64,000 nucleotides of DNA from Pasteurella testudinis DSM 23072 (lineage in GTDB: Bacteria; Pseudomonadota; Gammaproteobacteria; Enterobacterales; Pasteurellaceae): NCBI RefSeq assembly GCF_900176075.1, contig NZ_FWWV01000013.1:144279-208278 (forward strand). Reading direction: 5' to 3'. The translations under genes were made by a program, and so were the position numbers. The notes beneath the pieces are model-generated. The model saw only the letters and a list, made by a program, of their open reading frames with translations. It did no database searches and had not been told where the DNA came from. This document shows positions 57,720 through 64,000 of this stretch, one piece after another. Each line of letters opens with the position of its first letter. Position 1 is the first letter of the stretch.

Positions 57720-58793
57720 TTATTTTCCTGTTTGATGATAAGGCTGGGAAAAACGGTGCACCGCATCGACCAAATAAGCCGGGCTTTGCTGCGGTACGTC
57801 TTGATGAATGCCGTGTCCCAGATTGAAAACGTGGCCGCTGCCTTGCCCGAAGTCGCTCAAAATCTGCTGCACTTCCTGTTCGATCCGCACTTTATCGGCA
57901 TATAGCACGCTCGGATCCATATTGCCCTGCAATGCGACTTTATGCCCGATTCGCTGCCGTGCGTCCGCCAGATTGACTGTCCAATCCAAACCGACCGCAT
58001 CACAACCGGTGGCGGCGATCGCTTCCAGCCACAAACCGCCGCCTTTGGTGAATAACGTCACCGGCACGGTTCTGCCGCGATATTCGCGAATTAAACCGCT
58101 AACGATTTTGTGCATATATTGCAACGAGAAATCTCGATAATCCCGGTGCGCCAACACGCCGCCCCAAGTATCGAAAATCATCACCGCCTGCGCACCGGCT
58201 TCAATCTGCGCATTAAGATACAAAATCACGCTGTCCGCCAGTTTGTCTAACAGTTGGTGCAGCAAGTGCGGTTCGGCATACAGCATCTTTTTGATTTTGG
58301 TGAAGGCTTTACTGCTGCCGCCTTCCACCATATAGGTTGCCAGTGTCCAAGGGCTGCCGGAAAAGCCGATCAGCGGCACACTGCCGTCAAGTGCGGTATG
58401 AATGGTGCGTACCGCATTCATCACATATTGCAGCTCTTGCTCCGGATCGGGAATCGGTAAATTGGCGACATCCCGTTGGTTTTCAATCGGTTTGGCAAAT
58501 TTCGGCCCTTCGCCGGCGCCGAAGCTTAAGCCCAAGCCCATCGCATCGGGAATCGTCAAAATATCGGAGAACAGAATCGCCGCGTCCAACGCATAACGTC
58601 TTAACGGTTGTAAGGTCACTTCGCACGCCAGCTCCTGATTGCGGCACAATGACATAAAATCGCCGGCTTCGGCTCGGGTCGCCTTATATTCCGGCAAATA
58701 ACGTCCCGCTTGGCGCATCATCCAGATTGGCGTCATGTCGACAGGTTGGCGCAATAACGCCCGTAAATAACGATCATTTTTTAATTCGATCAT
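57720..58793 (-). CDS. hemE: Uroporphyrinogen decarboxylase
   Basis: HemE decarboxylates uroporphyrinogen III to coproporphyrinogen III in heme synthesis; it needs no cofactor. The 357 residues have the two signatures: [20 protein letters not shown] (with the substrate Arg) and [17 protein letters not shown]. The catalytic Asp fits [19 protein letters not shown]. It overlaps nudC by 4 bases (ATGA), so the two are translationally coupled. Confidence 0.97.
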   Translation of the reverse strand: MIELKNDRYLRALLRQPVDMTPIWMMRQAGRYLPEYKATRAEAGDFMSLCRNQELACEVTLQPLRRYALDAAILFSDILTIPDAMGLGLSFGAGEGPKFAKPIENQRDVANLPIPDPEQELQYVMNAVRTIHTALDGSVPLIGFSGSPWTLATYMVEGGSSKAFTKIKKMLYAEPHLLHQLLDKLADSVILYLNAQIEAGAQAVMIFDTWGGVLAHRDYRDFSLQYMHKIVSGLIREYRGRTVPVTLFTKGGGLWLEAIAATGCDAVGLDWTVNLADARQRIGHKVALQGNMDPSVLYADKVRIEQEVQQILSDFGQGSGHVFNLGHGIHQDVPQQSPAYLVDAVHRFSQPYHQTGK

Positions 58794-59578
58794 GATGAAA
58801 TAGCTTCCTCAGCGCAAATCGCTTGTGTTAGTTCGATTAATTTTCTGGCAATTGTGCCTTGTGGCGGTAAGGTCGGTAACGGCGAATCGTACCTGAACCA
58901 GCCGGCATCATTTAATTCTTCTTTTTGAATGCGGATTTCGCCGCTGTCATAATCGGCTAAAAATCCCAACATTAAGGAGTTTGGAAACGACCACGGTTGG
59001 CTGCCGATATAACGGATATTCTTGATTTTTAAACTGCTTTCTTCAAAAACTTCGCGCTCAACGGTCTGCTCCAGCGTTTCGCCGACCTCGACAAAACCGG
59101 CTAGGGTGGTATAGATTTTTTCTTGTGAGTGACGGGCGTGATTGGCCAATAAAATGCTATCGCCATTACGCACGGCGACAATGATCGACGGGGCAATCAT
59201 CGGATAAGTGCGGTGGTGGCAGTCGGTACACTCCACCGCCCACTCTTGCGGCGTCATCGCAACGGTTTCGCCGCCGCACACGCCGCAAAAACGGTGGGTT
59301 TTCCAAAAATAATTCAAGGCGACACCACGGTTCAGCAGGTTAAAAATCCGCTCCGGCAGCACCAGTTGATCACGCAGGGAAAAATACTCGCGCGGATCGT
59401 CAAACTCCTCGACCAGCCAAAGCGGCGCGTCTTGGTATTCGCCGATCACCATACCGCTTTTCGCGGTCAGCGCCAGCTCCTCCGCCGTGCCGTAAGGCAG
59501 TTTTTCCTGTTGTAGATAAAGATGACTGCCTTTAGTCAACAGCCAATACCCAAAATCCTTCGCTTGTAAGCGCTGCAT
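58790..59578 (-). CDS. nudC: NAD(H) pyrophosphatase / RNA decapping enzyme NudC
   Basis: NudC splits NADH and removes NAD caps from RNA. The 262 residues contain the zinc Cys pairs (FCGVCGG and VECTDCHH, residues 98-120), the NUDIX box [20 protein letters not shown] and the [13 protein letters not shown] motif that marks the NADH-specific family. Start at 59578 ([14 protein letters not shown]) with GTGGAGTGGAA upstream; a GTG six codons earlier is possible. First gene of nudC-hemE-yjaG. Confidence 0.94.
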   Translation of the reverse strand: MQRLQAKDFGYWLLTKGSHLYLQQEKLPYGTAEELALTAKSGMVIGEYQDAPLWLVEEFDDPREYFSLRDQLVLPERIFNLLNRGVALNYFWKTHRFCGVCGGETVAMTPQEWAVECTDCHHRTYPMIAPSIIVAVRNGDSILLANHARHSQEKIYTTLAGFVEVGETLEQTVEREVFEESSLKIKNIRYIGSQPWSFPNSLMLGFLADYDSGEIRIQKEELNDAGWFRYDSPLPTLPPQGTIARKLIELTQAICAEEAISS

Positions 59579-59640
59579 TTCCACTCCACCCTGCACAAAT
59601 TCGTGCGTTATTATAATACGAAAGGCATTAAAAAACCTAT

Positions 59641-59671
59641 AAAAAAGCCCAAAGTGCGGTGCACTTCGGGC
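59641..59671 (-). terminator. Terminator of the rpoBC operon
   Basis: On the minus strand GCCCGAAGTGC and GCACTTTGGGC (59647-59671) pair with one mismatch and a 3-base loop; TTTTTT follows. One arm contains a USS. Confidence 0.85.
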
Positions 59672-59691
59672 CTTTGTTCAGCACGGTACGA

Positions 59692-62600
59692 TTATTCGAA
59701 CTCAGCCGACATATTCAACAATTCAGCCAAATTCGCGGTGGCTTCGTCGCTGTCAAACTTGCTGTCGATCTCTTCCAACGGCACGTTTTCCGCTTTAACA
59801 CCTTTGCCGTGTTTACCGTTGTGGCGGTTTTGGTGATAAACATAACCGGTACCCGCCGGAATCAAACGACCCACAATCACGTTCTCTTTCAAGCCACGCA
59901 GTTCATCACGTTTGCCGGCAACCGCCGCTTCGGTCAATACGCGCGTGGTTTCTTGGAACGACGCCGCAGAGATGAAGGACTCGGTTGCCAAAGAGGCTTT
60001 GGTGATACCCAGCAATTCGCGTTCGAATTCCACCAACGGTTTGCCTTCGGCTTCGCGCTGGCGGTTGACGATTTTCACGCGCGCCACTTCCACTTGCTCC
60101 CCTTCGAGGAATTCGGAGTCATGGGCTTGGGTAATAATCGCTTTACGCAACATTTGACGTACGATGACTTCAATGTGCTTATCGTTAATTTTCACCCCTT
60201 GCAAGCGGTAAACTTCCTGCACTTCGTTGACGATATACTCGGTCACAGCACGGATACCGCGCAGACGCAGAATATCATGCGGCGTTTCCGCCCCTTCGGA
60301 GATAATATCGCCGCGGGAAACCAGCTCGCCTTCGAACACGTTCAGTTGACGCCATTTCGGAATCATCTCTTCATACACTTCGCCTTCGCTCGGTGTAATC
60401 AACAAACGGCGTTTGCCTTTGGTTTCTTTACCGAAAGACACGATACCGGAAATTTCCGCCATAATCGCCGGCTCTTTCGGTTTGCGCGCTTCGAACAAGT
60501 CGGCAACGCGCGGCAAACCACCGGTAATATCTTTGGTTCCGGCGGACTCCTGCGGAATACGCGCCAACGGTTCCCCGATATTGATTTCGGCGTTGTCGTC
60601 CAAGGTCACAATCGCTTTACCCGGTAAGAAATATTGCGCCGGCACGTCCGTACCTGCGATTAATACCGGATTGCCTTTGGCATCGACGATACGCAACGCC
60701 GGACGCAGATCTTTACCGGCAGTGGCACGTTCACCCACATCTTGCACTACAACGGAAGAAAGACCGGTCAATTCGTCGGTTTGGCGACTTACGGTTATAC
60801 CATCGATAATATCCACGAATTGTACGAAACCTTCCACCTCAGAGATAACCGGCATGGTATGCGGATCCCAGTTGGCGATGATTTCGCCGGCATTCACTTC
60901 GCTGCCGTCGTTTTTACTCAGGCTGGCACCGTAAGGCACTTTATAGTTCTCTTTGGTACGACCGAACGCATCAATCACCGTTAATTCGGTATTACGCGAG
61001 GTGATCACCAACTTGCCGCTCTTGTTGGTAACAAATTTGGCGTTCGCCAAACGAATGCTACCGTTGTTTTTAATCTGAATGCTGGATTCGGACGCCGCTC
61101 TCGATGCCGCCCCCCCGATGTGGAAGGTACGCATCGTTAACTGTGTACCCGGCTCACCGATAGACTGCGCCGCGATAACCCCGACGGCTTCCCCGTTGTT
61201 GATGATATGGCCACGCGCCAAATCACGGCCGTAACATTTGGCACACACACCAAAATCGGTTTCGCAAGTTACCACAGACCGCACTTTGATACTGTCAACG
61301 GAATTGGCATCGATCACGTCGCACAATTTTTCATCGATCAAGGTGTTGCGTGCAATTAAGACTTCGTCCGTCCCCGGAATTAATACGTCTTCCGCCACCA
61401 CACGCCCCAAGACGCGATCACGCAAGGCTTCTTTGACATCGCCGCCTTCGATTAACGGGGTCATTACAATGCCTTCTTCGGTGCCGCAATCATCTTCCAC
61501 GATCACCAGATCTTGCGCCACGTCAACCAAACGACGGGTCAGATAACCGGAGTTCGCCGTTTTAAGTGCGGTATCCGCCAAACCTTTACGCGCCCCGTGA
61601 GTGGAGATAAAGTATTGCAGTACGTTCAAACCTTCACGGAAGTTCGCAGTGATCGGCGTTTCGATAATCGAACCGTCCGGACGTGCCATCAAACCACGCA
61701 TACCCGCCAGCTGACGAATCTGTGCCGCAGAACCCCGCGCACCGGAATCCGCCATCATAAAGATACTGTTGAACGAAGCTTGTTTTTCCAGATCGCCGTC
61801 ACGGTTGACCACTTCTTCGGTGGACAGATTTTCCATCATCGCTTTGGCAACACGTTCGTTCGCCGCCGCCCAGATATCGATTACCTTATTGTAACGTTCA
61901 CCGGCGGTTACCAAACCGGATTGGAACTGTTCCTGAATCTCTTCAACTTCGCTTTCCGCGGCGGAAATAATCTCGTTTTTCTGATCCGGAATCACCATAT
62001 CGTCGATACCGACCGAAGCACCGGAACGTGCCGCATAAGCGAAACCGGTGTACATGATTTGGTCGGCAAAAATAACGCTGGCTTTCATGCCCAAACGGCG
62101 GTAGCAGGCGTTGATTAGACGAGAGATCGCTTTTTTGCCCAACGTTTGGTTAAACAATTCGAACGGCATGCCTTTCGGTGCAATCATCCATAAAATCGCA
62201 CGGCCGATTGTCGTTTCGGTCAAGGTAGTCACCGCTTCAAATTCATTACTGGAGGATTTGACATATTCGGTGATCCGCACTTTGACCCGTGCGTGCAGTT
62301 CCGCTTCGCCGGTGCGATAAGCTTTTTCCGCTTCCAACGGGTTTTGCAGATACATACCTTCGCCTTTGGCATTGATTTTTTCACGGGTCATGTAGTACAG
62401 ACCCAAAACCACGTCTTGCGACGGCACAATAATCGGCTCACCGTTCGCCGGTGATAAGATATTGTTGGTGGACATCATCAACGCACGGGCTTCCAGTTGC
62501 GCTTCCAGCGTCAATGGCACATGAACCGCCATTTGGTCTCCGTCGAAGTCGGCGTTAAATGCCGCACACACCAACGGGTGCAACTGGATCGCTTTACCTT

Positions 62601-63930
62601 CGATCAACAACGGTTCGAACGCTTGGATACCCAAACGGTGCAAGGTCGGCGCACGGTTCAACAAGATCGGGTGTTCGCGGATTACGTCAGCTAAAATATC
62701 CCAAACAATCGCATCTTCACGCTCGACCATTTTCTTCGCCGCTTTAATCGTAGAAGCATAACCTTGGCTTTCTAATTTGGCATAGATAAACGGACGGAAC
62801 AGTTCCAACGCCATTTTCTTCGGCAAGCCGCATTGGTGCAAGTGCAGGTATGGACCAACGGTAATAACCGAACGGCCGGAGTAATCCACACGTTTACCCA
62901 ACAGGTTTTGACGGAAACGCCCTTGTTTCCCTTTGATCATATCGGCAAGGGATTTCAACGCACGTTTGTTCGAACCGGTGATCGCACGACCACGGCGACC
63001 GTTGTCCAACAACGCATCGACCGATTCTTGCAGCATCCGTTTTTCGTTGCGCACGATAATATCCGGTGCAACCAGATCCAATAAGCGTTTCAAACGGTTG
63101 TTACGGTTGATTACGCGACGGTACAGATCATTCAGATCAGAAGTCGCAAAACGACCGCCGTCCAACGGTACTAACGGACGCAGATCCGGCGGCAGTACCG
63201 GCAATACGGTCAGCACCATCCACTCTGGATTGTTACCGGATTGGATAAAGGCTTCCAACAGTTTCAAACGTTTGGTGATTTTTTTGCGTTTAGTTTCCGA
63301 GCTGGTTTCTTGCAACTCTTCACGCAAGGTTTCGCACTCATGTGCCAAATCCATTTGTTGCAATAAATGTTGGATCGCTTCCGCACCCATTTTGGCTTCG
63401 AATTCATCTGCCCAACGGTCTTCCGCATCCATAAACTGTTCTTCGGTCAATAATTGACCGCGTTCCAAATCGGTCATGCCCGGTTCGGTAACGATATAGC
63501 TTTCGAAATACAGCACGCGCTCAATATCACGCAGCGGCATATCCAACAATAAACCGATACGGGACGGCAGGGATTTTAAGAACCAGATGTGCGCTACCGG
63601 CGAAGCCAATTCGATATGGCCCATGCGCTCACGGCGTACTTTGGTTTGGGTGACTTCAACACCGCACTTTTCACAAATGACACCACGATGTTTCAGGCGT
63701 TTATATTTTCCGCATAAACATTCATAGTCTTTTACCGGTCCGAAAATACGCGCGCAGAATAAACCGTCACGTTCCGGTTTAAAAGTGCGGTAGTTAATGG
63801 TTTCCGGTTTTTTCACTTCACCGAATGACCATGAGCGGATCATGTCAGGCGAAGCCAGACCAATTTTAATCACATCAAAATCTTCAGAAGATTTCGTTTG
63901 CGCTTTCAAAAACTTAACTAAGTCTTTCAC
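59692..63930 (-). CDS. rpoC: DNA-directed RNA polymerase subunit beta'
   Basis: The largest polymerase subunit, complete at 1412 residues (E. coli 1407). It begins [20 protein letters not shown] and has the N-terminal zinc site ([20 protein letters not shown]), the rudder and clamp ([18 protein letters not shown]), the catalytic Mg motif [12 protein letters not shown], the trigger-loop region [14 protein letters not shown], and the second zinc site ([19 protein letters not shown]). rpoB lies upstream, outside the window. Confidence 0.99.
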   Translation of the reverse strand: MKDLVKFLKAQTKSSEDFDVIKIGLASPDMIRSWSFGEVKKPETINYRTFKPERDGLFCARIFGPVKDYECLCGKYKRLKHRGVICEKCGVEVTQTKVRRERMGHIELASPVAHIWFLKSLPSRIGLLLDMPLRDIERVLYFESYIVTEPGMTDLERGQLLTEEQFMDAEDRWADEFEAKMGAEAIQHLLQQMDLAHECETLREELQETSSETKRKKITKRLKLLEAFIQSGNNPEWMVLTVLPVLPPDLRPLVPLDGGRFATSDLNDLYRRVINRNNRLKRLLDLVAPDIIVRNEKRMLQESVDALLDNGRRGRAITGSNKRALKSLADMIKGKQGRFRQNLLGKRVDYSGRSVITVGPYLHLHQCGLPKKMALELFRPFIYAKLESQGYASTIKAAKKMVEREDAIVWDILADVIREHPILLNRAPTLHRLGIQAFEPLLIEGKAIQLHPLVCAAFNADFDGDQMAVHVPLTLEAQLEARALMMSTNNILSPANGEPIIVPSQDVVLGLYYMTREKINAKGEGMYLQNPLEAEKAYRTGEAELHARVKVRITEYVKSSSNEFEAVTTLTETTIGRAILWMIAPKGMPFELFNQTLGKKAISRLINACYRRLGMKASVIFADQIMYTGFAYAARSGASVGIDDMVIPDQKNEIISAAESEVEEIQEQFQSGLVTAGERYNKVIDIWAAANERVAKAMMENLSTEEVVNRDGDLEKQASFNSIFMMADSGARGSAAQIRQLAGMRGLMARPDGSIIETPITANFREGLNVLQYFISTHGARKGLADTALKTANSGYLTRRLVDVAQDLVIVEDDCGTEEGIVMTPLIEGGDVKEALRDRVLGRVVAEDVLIPGTDEVLIARNTLIDEKLCDVIDANSVDSIKVRSVVTCETDFGVCAKCYGRDLARGHIINNGEAVGVIAAQSIGEPGTQLTMRTFHIGGAASRAASESSIQIKNNGSIRLANAKFVTNKSGKLVITSRNTELTVIDAFGRTKENYKVPYGASLSKNDGSEVNAGEIIANWDPHTMPVISEVEGFVQFVDIIDGITVSRQTDELTGLSSVVVQDVGERATAGKDLRPALRIVDAKGNPVLIAGTDVPAQYFLPGKAIVTLDDNAEINIGEPLARIPQESAGTKDITGGLPRVADLFEARKPKEPAIMAEISGIVSFGKETKGKRRLLITPSEGEVYEEMIPKWRQLNVFEGELVSRGDIISEGAETPHDILRLRGIRAVTEYIVNEVQEVYRLQGVKINDKHIEVIVRQMLRKAIITQAHDSEFLEGEQVEVARVKIVNRQREAEGKPLVEFERELLGITKASLATESFISAASFQETTRVLTEAAVAGKRDELRGLKENVIVGRLIPAGTGYVYHQNRHNGKHGKGVKAENVPLEEIDSKFDSDEATANLAELLNMSAEFE

Positions 63931-63961
63931 AGATTTGCTCCTGTCGGAGTTAAACTTAATT

Positions 63962-63985
63962 CAAGTGCGGTCAACCGCACTTGAG
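63962..63985 (-). terminator. USS-pair hairpin between rpoB and rpoC
   Basis: CAAGTGCGGT and ACCGCACTTG (63963-63984) with a 2-base loop. It lies about 35 bases upstream of the rpoC start, within the rpoB-rpoC spacer, without a T-run next to it. It is therefore an internal hairpin rather than a clear terminator. Confidence 0.5.
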
Positions 63986-64000
63986 CATACTTTCTATCTT

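Noticed and set aside
59659-60627. Long frame of 322 codons on the plus strand
   Set aside because: It is antisense to rpoC, a certain essential gene; the Arg/His/Phe-rich product looks like a shadow of the conserved codons and no family was recognised.

Overview
The window is chromosomal DNA of a member of the Pasteurellaceae. The best sign is the Haemophilus-type DNA uptake sequence (USS, core AAGTGCGGT or its complement ACCGCACTT), which occurs dozens of times inside genes and as inverted pairs between genes. The gene orders also fit: ygfB-pepP-ubiH-ubiI, yceD-rpmF-plsX-fabHDG-acpP-fabF, rpsF-priB-rpsR-rplI, ygiW-qseBC, leuABCD and nudC-hemE-yjaG-hupA. The USS subtype points to the Haemophilus/Pasteurella/Aggregatibacter/A. 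succinogenes side of the family. I cannot name the species.

Layout. 1-6.4 kb: the 3' end of ligA, 5-formyl-THF cyclo-ligase, 6S RNA, zapA, then the ygfB-pepP-ubiH-ubiI operon for peptide turnover and ubiquinone hydroxylation. 6.4-6.9 kb: an AT-rich DUF4160/DUF2442 pair, the first gene broken by a stop codon. 6.9-10 kb: a C4-dicarboxylate transporter and a divergent fumarate-releasing lyase. 10.3-11.9 kb: fklB and psd. 12-18.5 kb: the fatty-acid synthesis cluster. 18.6-20.2 kb: the ribosomal S6-PriB-S18-L9 operon. 20.2-23.6 kb: a PACE-family efflux protein, a LysR regulator, an Old Yellow Enzyme and a Rossmann protein. 23.6-29.7 kb: a sulfatase module (TSUP exporter, anaerobic sulfatase maturase, sodium symporter, signal-less sulfatase, Crp/Fnr-type regulator). 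29.9-34.9 kb: an AraC regulator divergent from dmsABC. 35-40.3 kb: rnr, adhC, fghA and rlmB. 40.5-44.3 kb: a HAD phosphatase, ygiW-qseBC and a DUF2892 protein. 44.4-49.5 kb: leuDCBA on the minus strand with a leucine leader peptide and attenuator. 50-53.7 kb: torYZ. 53.8-56.5 kb: glmS and a DeoR regulator. 56.7-59.6 kb: hupA, yjaG, hemE, nudC. 59.7-63.9 kb: rpoC; rpoB lies outside the window.

Physiologically the accessory genes point to a facultative anaerobe that respires organic oxides and fumarate. Two molybdoenzyme operons (dmsABC, torYZ) have FNR-type sites upstream. The dicarboxylate transporter next to a fumarate-releasing lyase suggests feeding of fumarate respiration. The sulfatase module depends on an oxygen-sensitive radical-SAM maturase and is preceded by a perfect CRP-type palindrome plus an FNR-like palindrome.

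The less ordinary items are the apparently cytoplasmic sulfatase module, the divergent lyase, the leucine leader peptide, a 133-135 bp multi-hairpin repeat present twice (once between leuA and leuB), a small palindromic repeat found twice, a near-leaderless yceD promoter, and a possible QseB box before ygiW-qseBC. No tRNA, rRNA, CRISPR array, phage or insertion sequence was seen.
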